From Lingula anatina (Eukaryota; Brachiopoda; Lingulata; Lingulida; Lingulidae), in the NCBI RefSeq assembly GCF_001039355.2, contig NW_019775935.1:306681-370680 (forward strand): DNA of 64,000 nt, given 5' to 3'. The notes under the pieces are model-generated. The model had not been told where the DNA came from. It ran no database searches and saw nothing but the letters and a program-made list of their open reading frames with translations. Each line of letters begins with the position of its first letter. The first letter of the stretch is position 1. Shown in pieces: positions 1-37,586 of the stretch. Made by a program: the position numbers and the translations under genes.

Positions 1-193
1 TATTCCAGTTAAAAAAATAATAATGTGTGTTATTACAAAGCACAAATACCTGCTGTGTTTTAATGGTACTTTGATTCTTTAGCAATTTTCCTACAAAACT
101 ATTTCTTGAGCATGATATGTTTGTCCTGCAAATCTGGCAAGTATTGGACATGAAATCAAAGACAAATTTTTTAGATTTTTATTATGCATTCTG

Positions 194-3100
194 TCAAGAA
201 TCTGCCTCTTTTATGTTTCCAACAGTTTCCACTGGAGAACTAGATTCACTTTCTAGATTCTCTTCCTGACTGACAATACTACCTTTGGTCGTATTTTTGG
301 TTGTATTTTGATCATAAGCAGCAATAGCCATTTTCTCTTTGGTTTCTTTGTTCACTGTTATGGCTCTAATATTGGCTGGTTGTAGTTTTTGCAAGGCAGA
401 TTGTAAATCTTCTATCTGCAATGAAACAATAGCAAATTTTATAAAAGTAAAATAAAACAAACAAACAAACAAACAAACAAACAAATAAATAAATAAATAA
501 AAGAAAATTACAGTTCACATGGTCCTAAATCATGTCTTTAAATCATGGTTTAAATGTAAAAAACTTTTAATCGATTTTTTTAATTTTTCATTCAAGGATT
601 GAATTTATACATGTAAATTATATAACATGTATTTCAATTCCAAGAAAGCTCTGAAGGTATCACAGTGTTTAGGGTAGCTTAGTTCATAAGTTTAGCTAAG
701 AACAACACAGAGACAACACCCAGATGTGTCTTAGTTAGTGGCTTATACCAAAAATACAACACAACACAACCAAAAGACTACATGGTGTCAATGGGTAGCC
801 ATCACATAGCCTGGCACTTCCCTACATTGTCAAGAGCAAGAGCAGGTCACCCCTAGGGACACATCCCATATATGAACATAATGAATGTCATAAATAATAA
901 TATATTCAGTATTATGTCTTCATCCCAAATCTAATGATCTAGGAGGATTTTACAGAAAATACATACTGAAAAGAACTGTTGCACTAAAATTCCAGAATGC
1001 CCATCACTGGCAACAGGTCTTCCAATCCCCAGTTTCAATTTCCTAACTCTAATGGAATAGGAGGAGATAGCAGACATTACTAACGCACTGAAACAAGGAC
1101 CTACGGATGCACAGACCTGAGCAGGATAACATGATCCCCAACTTTTGTCCCAAAAGTGCAGGGATAAAATTCTCACCATTTGCTTCTGCTCCCTCCATAA
1201 TGCCTGTGCAGCAGCACTATCAGGTATCCCAGTAGGTTCCAGTCTCAAGAGTCCAAATGGAAATCCTAGCCTGTACCCGTTCTTCATGATCAAAGTCAGC
1301 ACCATAAACACCAAGAGAAACAGTACCACTATTCCCAGCACCACTGGCCACAGTTGAGCAGGCAAATCATGTAGGAGTCCACGGAAAAATTTGCTTATAG
1401 CCTGTGCTATATACTCTACTGGTTCTAGGAAGAACTTGGTTAGTGTCACAGCCACAGCCTTAGTGGGGGTTACCTCCCACAGTGGGTCAACTAAGAGATT
1501 TTCATGGTAAAGAGCACATTCATCATCTTGAAAGGTAAAAGAAGATTTAAGCCATTCAAATAAGTTGTGCTGCCAGGTGAGGTCTCTTGGGCGACATGCT
1601 TCCGGAATGTCTTTCATTGCTTCGCTCATTCTTTTGGCCACAGCAACCTTCAAAGCAGAACAACACAAATAATACTGAATTATAACATTTAGCATCAAAT
1701 TTGACTGTCAAAACATAATGTAGATAGTGCATAAAGCATATCAAGTTGCAAATTTGATAAAATTAGTAATCGATACAAAACTGGATGACAGTTTTGAGGT
1801 GCTCCAATTAATGTGTACGTATAGAAGGTTAAAATAAATACATGTGGTATCAAAACCAATTCTACATGTACTGACAAGGAAAATATGTTGAAGCACACTT
1901 ACCTTGTATAAATGTACCCAGTTCCAGGGAACACTAATGAATATGCTGAGAAGAATCATAAGCCTCATCCCTGACACACTGAGAGTATAGAAAACCTTCA
2001 GACTACCAACAGCAAGAAATACAATAGACACCACCTGAATTTAAAAAAAAAAAGATTTGATAAGAACATATTTTCTTAATAAAAAGAGCAGCATGCAATG
2101 TCCTGATTTGGAAATATGACCATAGAGAAACAGTTATTTGCCACAACAAATATCTGGAGTTCACCATCCATTTTGATCATGTATTTCACATTTAGGTACA
2201 TTGTGGCTTATGAAAGTCAATAATATATGTTGTATTTTGGATAGCAAGAGAATTGATGCATTGGCTGCCAAGGTTACTTATTATGATGTCATTTTTGTAC
2301 AGTGTGAAAATATTGTCAATACTAGCTTACAACTATGCAGTAAAATTCGAATGCAGAACCTAAATCAAGTGGGACACATTTAATAATGTGACAATAAAAG
2401 ATAAGCAACAATATCTAAAAACAAATATTACTCACCTGTAATGCCATCACTAAATATGCAGACACCTCCTCCCTAGTGACCCATGGTTCTTCAGTGTGTG
2501 ACACTATTTTCACATCTTGAATCATCTCCCCTAGTACAGAACTGGCATCTTGAACAGTTCCAGACTTTAAGACGTAGGCCTTGAGAAGTTTCAACTGGGC
2601 TGCTGTCAGCTTTACATGCATCTGGTAGTGGAGCGTCTCATCATCTGGCAGAAATTTCTGAAACCGAAAACAGAAAATTGTTTTACTATTTTAAAAATGT
2701 TAAGCTATAGATTATCTTCCACATGGGCCTCTGTTACCAGTTGTACAGCAGAACTGGCTTTGTTCCCTACTTCAACCTCTATATGCAGAGTGCTTAGAGA
2801 GGAGACAGCAGTTACCATTTTCATGTTGGTCTTTGGTACGACCCAGCCTGTGATTGAACTTACAAGCTCATAGTACTGATCATGACCAAAGGTAAGCATT
2901 CTACCATATGAGCTGTCTGGTCCAGTTCCCATTTCAAAATCTGCAGGGGCGGATCCAGAGATATTTTCTGACAGTCTTCTAAATTATCTTTGTTAATCCA
3001 TCCTCCATTTTTGACCGTCTTCCGACAGAAAACATAAGATACCCGTCAATGTAAACTTTAAAATCTGACCGTCTTCCGGAAGACCCAGAAGACGGCCTAA

Positions 3101-4362
3101 ATCCGCCCCTGATCTGTGTTTGGTTATTTCTTGCAATAAAAGTATTATTACCAAATACTTATTACATTATATCATTATAAAGTACCTGTCTTAAATTCTG
3201 GGAGTAGTATAGGTGTGATAAACCCCTAACCAGTCTTTTATAATAAGGATCCCTGTACAGAGTACAATGGGGTCATAGATGACCCCACTTGGTCATTTCA
3301 GTCAGTAAAATAGCTTAGTCGCTTGAGGGTTAATGAGATAAAAGCAAACATACTGGGTAAAATGTGTTAAGTAAGGATTCCAATGCTTTTCTGTAAACTA
3401 CAGGTAAACATAATCCAAATATTTTGCAAAGATTGCAGATTCAAAACTTTTCTGAAAACTAAGCATACATTACACATCATAAAAATAAATATATATATAT
3501 AAATGTACTTATCCAAGTTATTAAAAAATTAAAAATCTTCACCTTTAAAATTAAGAAAACAATACATAGTAATATTATCAAAAAAATCAAAATGTTTTTA
3601 ATTACTTTGAGATCCATATAGTTGATCAAGACTTGCACAAACTGTCTGAAATAAGGCATCTCCACTGGTTGGATAACACAAGACTGGCTTTCCAGTTGTA
3701 ATTTGTCATTTTCTTCTTTGCAGATCACCAATTTATTTTCACACTCATTGATGATCTTAGGGCAGGGCACCTGTTGTGCTTTCACTTCACCTCTTTCCTC
3801 CTTTAAATAATGAGCATGATATACCTGTATCAGTCTTAGAAAAAGATAACAACAGATATGAGCTTTCTCTGTGGAAAAGTGGAATTCCGTGTTTTTAATT
3901 CATTTGATTCATTAAGGTTAGGTGTTAGGTCCCATGATAAATGTTCAGAGTTCTTTTTTTAACCTAGGTTCATGTCTGATAACTGTGAACTTGATTGTAG
4001 ATTACATGCACCACACAATCATATTACAAATATTTTCAGCACAAATGTCTCTTTTTTTACTGGAAAATATATAAGTAAGTGCATTTGTCCTACTAGTTTC
4101 CAATAAACAACTCAATTTACAATACATCATTTCTGAAATAAAAATTTTAAAGAACATTTGAAAATACTTTAACTCTACAGTATAACATACATACATGTAC
4201 CTTGCTAAACTGCCGTTCAACCTTCCTGCTGTCAAATTTCTCCATGTCATGAGGGTCAATCCAGTCTTTCTGAACTTGTGACAGCACACTGCTTACTAGC
4301 AGCATGGCAATAACACACTGCAGGACTGCAGTCTGATACGTGAAGCAGCTCTGTTCTAACAT
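194..4362 (-). CDS. CLCC1: Chloride channel CLIC-like protein 1 (CLCC1), complete
   Basis: CLCC1 is an ER-membrane protein tied to chloride and calcium homeostasis. Six coding exons, all phase 0, join in frame on the minus strand: 4201-4362, 3606-3800, 2436-2657, 1903-2034, 1177-1647 and 194-415, giving about 467 aa (human about 551). The N-terminus has a hydrophobic signal-type segment (AMLLVSSVLSQ) followed by DWIDPHDM, the family's mature start. Exon 4 carries membrane segments ending in PWNWVHLYK, and exon 5 has the diagnostic FEWLKSSFTFQDDECALYHE and DPLWEVTPTKA blocks and a further strong membrane helix (VVLGIVVLFLLVFMVLTLI). The acidic, Ser-rich C-tail is shorter than in vertebrates. 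The start is the ATG at 4362; a later Met at the hydrophobic core is possible. A 3' splice acceptor at 4446/4447 and a donor at 4918/4919 imply a 5'-UTR intron. Identification comes from recalled family similarity and conserved order of blocks. Confidence 0.9.
457..502. repeat. (AAAC)n/(AAAT)n simple repeat
   Basis: AAAC units pass into AAAT units just upstream (transcript sense) of the last CLCC1 exon. Confidence 0.85.
2944..3111. mobile_element. 168-bp MITE, CAGGGGCGGAT family, copy 1
   Basis: The terminal inverted repeats are CAGGGGCGGATCC on the left and AAATCCGCCCCTG on the right. The directly flanking 5 bp, ATCTG, is duplicated (2939-2943 and 3112-3116). The interior carries repeated CGTCTTCCG/GTCTTCCGGAAGAC motifs. 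A second copy of nearly the same length lies at 28110-28278. The termini resemble hAT-type non-autonomous elements, although the duplication seen is 5 bp, not the usual 8. It lies in the CLCC1 intron between exons 2 and 3. Confidence 0.8.
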
Positions 4363-4918
4363 TTGTTAAGCTACTGTACATGTACCCAGTGGCAGAATGG
4401 TCAATATGTTATCTGTCACATCACAACCTGCCCTACGTGTTCAGAGCTGTGGAAAAAAATATTAAGAGTTATCAGTTATGATTTACCATTCATGGAATGA
4501 AAATCCATGTGGAAGTAACAATGGAAGTTTACATTCTTCCATGATCTACAAGGCTAGTAGGAGGAAAAGGTCTGTTGGTAAACACAACCCAGCCTGCATA
4601 TTTTCTCTTATGTTGACTGTTCACCTCAGTTTGTGGTGTTTGAACTGTGGTTTTGTGTCAGCTTTGTAACATTAGTACTATTAATAATACACACGCTATC
4701 ACAGTCTCCATGTATTTTTATCTAAAACAAAACTAGTATAGTAGTAAAAAATCTTGTGAAACTTTTACTTTCACTTTTGGAAGTGATATTGGTTTTTGAC
4801 ACATTGCTATCGTGCTCTAATATGCATAGAATTCAATATATAAACTGCCTTAAGATATGCCTTAAGATATAGGTCTGTAAATTGTCTATTGCTGATAACA
4901 AGACATGCGTATTTCTAC
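4363..4918 (-). other. CLCC1: CLCC1 5'-UTR remainder and 5'-UTR intron
   Basis: The stretch upstream of the CLCC1 ATG contains a good minus-strand acceptor (T-rich tract, then CCACAG at 4447-4452, exon beginning at 4446) and no supported coding sequence. It is best read as the end of the first coding exon's leader plus an intron reaching to the shared promoter. Confidence 0.45.
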
Positions 4919-4986
4919 CTTAAGCCATAACACCGGAAGTTGCCTCTCGGCGCATGTGCGGAACGTGCGTCACATTGAAGTGAAAT
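4919..4986. promoter_or_regulatory. Putative bidirectional promoter between CLCC1 and the small ORF
   Basis: A short GC-richer patch in AT-rich DNA holds ACCGGAAGT (4932-4940, ETS/GABP type) and CGCATGTGCG (4951-4960, NRF1-like palindrome). On the minus strand, AAG followed by GTAGAA at 4918/4919 is a plausible donor for a CLCC1 5'-UTR exon, whose acceptor would be at 4446/4447. On the plus strand an ATGGCG start lies at 4987. Both genes would therefore start within about 70 bp. ETS plus NRF1 sites are typical of TATA-less housekeeping bidirectional promoters; the transcription starts are inferred. Confidence 0.55.
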
Positions 4987-6254
4987 ATGGCGTCGGACAA
5001 CGTGAAAGATTTAACTGGAAGAGATCAGGGTCCTGAGGAGGTAGATTATGCTATAGTTTGTTTTGTTTTATAGCTGCGTCACATATGGGATATCATTAGT
5101 TACCCTGACAGATTGCTTTTCACTGTTAATTTGATTGTTTAATTTAGGATATTTACAATTTAGAACCATTGACCTTACCTGGCACGAAGTTGAAGTGAAG
5201 AACGGTACTTGTGTATGCCCCCAAAACGACAGGCCTTTGACTTTCGTTGTTTTTTCTAATTTCGGTTATGATGACACTTAAATAAATGTATTTGCTATTT
5301 CAAGGAAAATATTTGAAAATTTGTTAAGTATGCCAAAACAATTTGTCATATGTAAGCATCTGTCAGTAAACTCAACAAGTTGCATAGGTTTTTGAGACAA
5401 AAACTCAAAATAAAACAAACAGCCATCATATTGCCACGAAACCAAGTCTACCTATAACAGCCCAAGGTAAATTGCCCTGTTTTTCATATGGATATTCAAC
5501 TCTCATTGTGTAAAAACACGTCAGGTTTGTTCATATTCAATGAATGCTCCAAAATTGACATCCCAGGCTACATGGTGCAGCATTCTTTTGATAATTTGAA
5601 AACCTATCAAATTAAAAAAAAAAAAAAATTAACATAATGCCACTCAATCAAGGAAGCCCCACTCTCTCTTTTAATTGAATGTGAGGTGCAATTTAAACAG
5701 CACATTATGATGCTTTGGATAAATTTGTTCTAAAGATATCTGGGTCAGGCAACTGGTGACAGTACAATGATATGATGGACAGAAGTAGATTATGGTAGAA
5801 ATTCTAATTCTTTTGGATTATTGTAGAATGTCACTTGATATGAAGATAAGAATTGGTTGAAGTATTTGTATTAGTGCTGTCAGTGCTGCCCCCTGCTCCT
5901 TTGGTCTTGAATTTTTTTGCAAAATATATAAAATTTGTTTCTCGATTTCAGATTGAAGGTCTCCAAATCATGGTATGTGAATATTAGTGATAAAAATTAT
6001 GTTATTGGGATGTTTTATGATAGTACACAATTCATATCAGATTTCAATTTAATGTGAAGTAATCTCATTAGCAGTGTTTCCCCTGGCTTTCAAGCTCTGC
6101 GAGGTGGTAGGCAGTCCGCNACTTAAAAGGCAACATAAATAATGTTATTCAATTCATGTTTTATACAGAACATTTATTTTTCAAATTCAAATTTTAACTG
6201 TTGCTTCGTCTTTTTTTTTAGGTATCAAGAGTCTTACTAAAGAAACTGAAATGA
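4987..6254 (+). CDS. Candidate 35-aa small protein gene, unrecognised
   Basis: Three short exons join in frame with good signals: 4987-5040 (ATGGCG start, donor GTAGAT), 5952-5972 (acceptor after TTTCTCGATTTCAG, donor GTATGT) and 6222-6254 (acceptor after a T-run, ending in TGA). The product would be MASDNVKDLTGRDQGPEE, then IEGLQIM, then VSRVLLKKLK: an acidic N-half and a basic C-end, without signal peptide or membrane segment. All joins are phase 0. It starts at the putative bidirectional promoter with CLCC1, and an AATAAA follows at 6710. I do not recognise the family. It could instead be a non-coding divergent transcript, or the start of a protein whose later exons I have missed. Confidence 0.4.
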
Positions 6255-8306
6255 TGAGTGGAGCACTTAGGAAGAACAATTATTGTTATAAATTTGTGTC
6301 AAGGATAATATGCACGTTTACCAAAGTAGGAAGAATTTTCTTTGTGGTGTCACAGTGTGGTCAGTAAATTGGAGAAGAACTGTTGACACTCCTTCTGGAA
6401 AGTTTGGAATGGTAGATTCTGTCTAGCTACCTCATATGCTAATAGACAAAAGATGGAGATGTTACTGGAATGCTGTCTTTCACTGGAGAATCACAATTAA
6501 TAGATATTGATAAAAACTAAAGACTTTGATAGTTAATGGCATCAATAACTCTGTTGGTTATTGCAAAAGAACGCCCAAGGACTGACAACAGTTTTTCTAA
6601 AGACCTTTGTATGGAAGGTTATGTGACAAGTTGATTTGATTATTAATTTAATGAGTTTACACAGTAACACTTCCTCTGGTTCCTTTTTAAGAGTTTGGTG
6701 GTCCATAATAATAAAACTGTTTAAATTTACTCTATATGTATTTGTTGTATTTCTGCTTTTGATGTGCCTCTGTAGCAAATTTAGTTATGTTATTATTCAA
6801 TCTTGAATAATGTACAAAATTTGTGAAAATTGATAAATAGAAACACTTGTATATTACATATGTAGATAAGACGTTGTTACATTTGAAAAAATTCTGCCTT
6901 AAATCTGTTTGAATAATTTTCAATCATTAAGAATTAACAGTCGATGGTTGCAAACTATGACTAATTACATCTAAAAAGTTATTTGACTACCTGTCATGAC
7001 TGCAACTATCAAAATGCATTAAACAGAGATAATGCTCAAAATAGTTATTGGACAGACACCATATAGAAAATGGCACCTAAACTGCACTGAATGGCTCCTT
7101 TGTCTCCATTTGTGAAAGGCCACTTGTGCCTTCCCAATATGTTCTGTAGCACCCACACCCCATCTTTTTTTTTTTTTTCAGATAAACCTTAAAAGCTTTT
7201 TGCCAGAAAAATGGCAGGGAAATTGCTGTTAGGCCCCCTTTGCAAATAATGATTTTCCACTAGTGCAAAAAATAAAAAAATTAAAAAATGGCATTAACCA
7301 TTTTTTAACCAGTGATGGATTATACACTATTTGAACCATTGAGAAAGTCAACAGGCCATAAATAAAATGTAGTCCAGGACTGAAAATCAAAAGCGTGTTA
7401 CATGCTTAAAAAATCAAATGTGTTACATAAGACAACACAAAGCACGTATGCTGTGCCCCTTTTTACTTCCAATAACAGTTGGCTGTGTTCTGGAATAAAT
7501 AGGATATTCTGGAGGGGACCTGTAAAAGTTTTATCCATTCGTTCTGTCACGACCCGAAACTGGCCTTTCTTGATTTTTAAATGTATAATCGCATTCAATT
7601 TGCTTGCCTTTTAAATTCTCCACATCCGAAACGAGAGTTTGCGATATTAGCAAATTCCAGGGTTGTGTTGATGTATGTTTCAAGTTTTCAGCGTACTACC
7701 TAGGATTTAGGATTAATTGAAATACTGATAAACGTTTAACTTTTATATCCAACATGTGGCTACCGTAGTAATAACCATAAAAAGGTATGTATCGTTAGCT
7801 AAGTCTGAATAAGCCTGACGTTTACATGTTGCTAACCAGAGGGGGTCAAATGGCTGGCTTATCTTGTCTGTTCATAAAATTATATGTTCGTCGCTTCTTA
7901 TTGGCGTTACTCGTAGTATCTTAGCCCCTTGGACTAGCGCGAAAACTCATGCGTTAGCACTCCCTTATTACTGTTTTTTGATATGTACCCCTACGTTTGC
8001 TAGGACACGAAAGATGTAAGACAAGATAACTGTAAAATGACGTCCAACCACTTGTAAATGTAGCAGTTGCTCTAATAACTTTTGCTTACATCTCACCTTA
8101 TCAATTGAACACTGCTGAAAAGCCACTCTTTCCCATGTAGGTTAGCATGGAGAGGGGTAGAGAAGATGTGAGTGATAAATGTACAGTATGTACATGTGAG
8201 AAATTTGGCAAAATACCCAGAGCGTGAACGGTTTAATGCTAACCCAAACTTGTAAAAAATCCAAGAACAATCTTGTCCATAGTATTTTCTGTTTTTTCCA
8301 TTTTAG
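6255..8306. other. Spacer between the small ORF and CSPP1 coding start
   Basis: The spacer contains the 3' UTR of the small ORF, one unresolved base (n, about 6120, in intron 2 just upstream) and the upstream region of CSPP1. An acceptor at 8306/8307 shows that CSPP1 has at least one upstream non-coding exon. I could not place it with confidence; the CpG-containing stretch around 7890-7960 is one candidate. No other coding sequence is supported. Confidence 0.4.
6710..6715 (+). terminator. Polyadenylation signal AATAAA after the small gene
   Basis: A canonical AATAAA sits about 455 bp after the small ORF's stop and is followed by T/GT-rich sequence. This would give a short transcript independent of CSPP1. 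Confidence 0.4.
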
Positions 8307-8317
8307 GTTTAATAACC

Positions 8318-34161
<25,844 letters not shown>

Positions 34162-34176
34162 ACAGCAGCATCACCC

Positions 34177-34490
34177 CACAATACCAGACTCTAGGCCACA
34201 ATGTCAAGATACCAGTCTATAGGCCACAGTGTCATGATACCAGTCTCTAGGCCACAGTGTCATGATACCAGTCTCTAGGCCACAGTGTCATGATACCAGA
34301 CTCTAGGCCACAATGTCGATACCAGACTCTAGGCCACAATGTCATGATACCAGACTCTAGACCACAATGTCAAGATACCAGTCTATAGGCCACAGTGTCA
34401 TGATACCGGACTCTAGGCCACAATGTCATGATACCATACTCTAGGCCACAGTGTCATGATACCAGTCTCTGGGTCACTATTGAATATCAG
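34177..34490. repeat. 28-bp minisatellite in the CSPP1 3' UTR
   Basis: About ten to eleven copies of a 28-bp unit of the form GTCATGATACCAGTCTCTAG plus GCCACAGT begin only about 15 bp after the CSPP1 stop codon. Copies differ by A/T and G/A changes and one carries a 2-bp deletion. Decayed copies (CCAGACT, CTAGGTCACA, GATACCA words) continue to roughly 34930. The unit length is not a multiple of three, and the array is outside the coding frame. Confidence 0.9.
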
Positions 34491-36312
34491 ACTGTACAGT
34501 GTAGATTGCAATGTTATCATACACCAGATTCTAGAGCAAACTTTGAAAATAGACTGTACAATGTGGATCAAAATGTTATGTTAGCTTTTAGTTCAAAATA
34601 TTTCATATAAGTCTGACCATTAAATTAATACTGCAGGTCATAACACGATACCATACCTTTGGTCAAAAATAATGCCAGGTTCTAGACCACAGTTAATGCC
34701 AGATTCAACATTGTAATACCTGGCTCTAGGTCACAGTTTGATGCCAGACTCATGATCTAATACCAGACTCCCGATAACAATCCAATATCTGGCTCTAGGT
34801 AACACTTCTATATACAATTTTATCTTGATCATCATAAGACTAGGTGACATTACACCCAGACTGTAAAAAACAATATGCACAAACTCTGGATAGTATAACA
34901 CCAGATTGCAGGTCAATGGACTGCAGCTATTTTTTCCATTGAGAGCAGTCAACAACCTCTTCATTCAGGTCAGAATGTTCTTTTTACAGATTGCTTAGAA
35001 GATAAATGATAGCTTGTGTCATTGAACTCTCTGCGGCAATAACAATTTGCGTGATGTGCATGACTGAGATCACATATCTCCAGGTGCTGCCATTTATAAT
35101 ACATAGAAAAAATGCTAGACAAAGCATCAGACAAAGGTAAATGAGATTTAGATGTGCCTCGAGAGCAGATAGGTCAATGACCTGAGAGGGTAATAACTGC
35201 CTCTGACCTCCCCATGCCAAGGCTGTCATGTACTAGTTATGTACAGTGCCTAGCTGGGTGTATACAGGTATTACTGAACGTAGATTAAATCAAATAGCAG
35301 TGCACCCCTGAGTTATCCTGTGTTTCAAAGTAAAGTAAAATGCAATTGTCTGTGGATTTGTCTGTCATAGGTGCAAACTAAGAAATAACAGTCTTGAAAA
35401 ATATCTCGGCATTCTTGGTACTTATTTCAAAAATTAAAATTTTTGAATCCCAGTGCAGGGTCTTATGTATTTGAGAAGCTGGCCTAGAGGAACTTGATGT
35501 TAAATTTATTTGATGAACTGAGAAATAGCCTGGTCTAACTGGTGCAACTCAGCATTTCAGAGTATCAGCAGAAATGTAAATATTTAGTTTATTGCTATTG
35601 CAAAAACAGCCCTAGTTTCATATTCCAAGGCAATGAGAAGCAGGCCAGGTTCTTCACATCTCTAATTTCCAAGTATGCCTGCTGATAGGGGATAAGTTTG
35701 GCTTTTATGTGAGGAGAGCTGGCAAACCAAACTGAAACTCAGGGTTGTAATTATAATTAGCAACTATACAGCAGACGTGGCAGATGAAAGCAGATTATTC
35801 AAGTAGAGGTGCTGGGAAATAACTAATTTATATATTTCTGTATTTACATAAAATGTGATATTTATTTTTCTTCCTTTTTTCACATCTGTATATGTCAGCC
35901 TATTTACATGCTTCAGTCATGCAGATCTTAAGGTAGTTTCATTAAAACTTTTTTGTAGAAGCATTTTTGTACTTATGGTTACCACTTACTTTTATCAGAA
36001 GATTCATGTGTTATGTAAAATTTTTGTTTGTATATTTATATTTTTCTTTGTTTGTGTTTGGTTATTTGTATATTTCTTCCCACTGATAAATGTTAATTAA
36101 AAAAAATGTACATTGACTGTATCACATTTCTTAAAGTCTCTCCTTTGAGAAATATCTAGTTATATTTTTGATGTTTGTTGTATGTGCATGTAAATATAGG
36201 TATAAACATTTTAATTTTGCCCATGAGTATGATTGATATTCAGAAAATACTTAGCAAATAATCAGCAAGGACACCACATAAATCCAGTCTTGATTAATGT
36301 TTTGGCTTTAGT

Positions 36313-36387
36313 TAGAAATGCACCAAACGAATCTGCAAGAAGCAGCATTAGAAAAAATACAGATAAACAAGGTCCTTCCAGGGAAAG
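36313..36387 (+). other. Exon-like patch downstream of CSPP1
   Basis: After TTTTGGCTTTAG an open stretch reads VRNAPNESARSSIRKNTDK, then QGPSRE, before a GTAAGA donor. NESARS also occurs in CSPP1 exon 31799-31905 (ARRNESARSRR), with the shared 12-mer GAATCTGCAAGA. It lies beyond the CSPP1 stop. It may be a stray duplicated exon or chance. Confidence 0.2.
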
Positions 36388-37377
36388 TAAGATCTTTCAG
36401 TCCAAATGCTACAGTTACAGATAAGATAATGAATAATTATGAATATAAATGTTTGAAAGGTTAAATTAAAGAGAAATCATCAAACAGTTATGTTTTTGTC
36501 TTTTTCTAGCTGAAATGTTGAGAACCTAATCCTGCCAATTTATTTAAAATTTAAACTGTATAATAGTAAGCCCTACAGATAGACTAAGATGACATTTCTC
36601 AGTAAGTTTAAGGACCAAAGGGTGATAAAAAAAGTCCTGCAATGGCTGGCTGATAATGGTGAATGGCATATTCCAGCAGTTTTGAAAATTGTGACTCCTT
36701 CTTAATACCTTGGAAGAGGGTAAAAATCAATTTCCCTCTTGAACTCCCAAAAAAATATTCGTTTAAACTTTAGTTACCGACTTAGGAACAGAAACATGAC
36801 CTTTTAAAAGCAAAATGGGTTAGTTCAAAAAGTGAAACTGGCAATTGATTTTGTTCCAAGTTGCATGCTTTGGGTCACAATTTTATTACGCGAAGTTCCA
36901 TCTAGCATGTTCAACAGACTTGACACATTCCATCTTTGATAAAACATCAACATCTGCAAGTCAAACAAAACCAACAAAAGTTATACAATATTTATTTATA
37001 GTCAGATATATTTACAAGAGAGTACTTGACACTGGACAAACAATAAAAAATCACCTGGTATAGACGTACCTCTTCAATGACATTTTAACCCAAAAGTTTT
37101 TACAGTGGTGGCAAACTAACTTTCCTTCATCATAGCTCACTTCCACACATTAAATCCATCAAGTTGTTAATTGAGTCTATTTTTGACATTTCACTTATTT
37201 TGCCATTAGCACTTTATACTACTCAAACTGCAGTCTCACTAGTATTCCCAATACTTATATGTCCTAAATGACATACACAACATAAACTTTAAGGGGGGAT
37301 TCAGATTTTCTGCCATTTTTTAACTGGATCATATTTTAATCTGCAGGCATAATTTCCATATCATCATATACAACAAC

Positions 37378-37586
37378 CAAGGGTTTTCCCAGCGAACCAT
37401 CCAGCTGTCATTTGGATGGCCGCCAGCATCACCAGACGGCCTATATTTTCAAAGACGACTGGACGGCTTATGGATTTTTTTGGCAATATGACAACTTGAG
37501 GCATACTTGGACTCCCTGAAATTTTGTATGAAATTTTAGGTGGTAATTTTGGACAGCCTGTACCCCTAATCCTGGAAAAAGCCCTG
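37378..37586. mobile_element. 209-bp hAT-type non-autonomous element
   Basis: The termini CAAGGGTTTTCCCAG and CTGGAAAAAGCCCTG are inverted repeats, and the element is flanked by a perfect 8-bp duplication ACAACAAC (37370-37377 and 37587-37594). An 8-bp duplication with CA...TG-type ends is the hAT signature. There is no ORF of transposase size. Confidence 0.8.

Noticed and set aside
2705-2932. 75-codon minus-strand open frame between CLCC1 exons 2 and 3
   Set aside because: Not needed for the reading frame, no matching splice signals on both sides, and no similarity to CLCC1.
6067-6090. CAGTGTTTCCCCTGGC, which resembles a hAT terminal repeat
   Set aside because: No opposite terminus could be found and the unresolved base at about 6120 sits nearby, so an element cannot be delimited.
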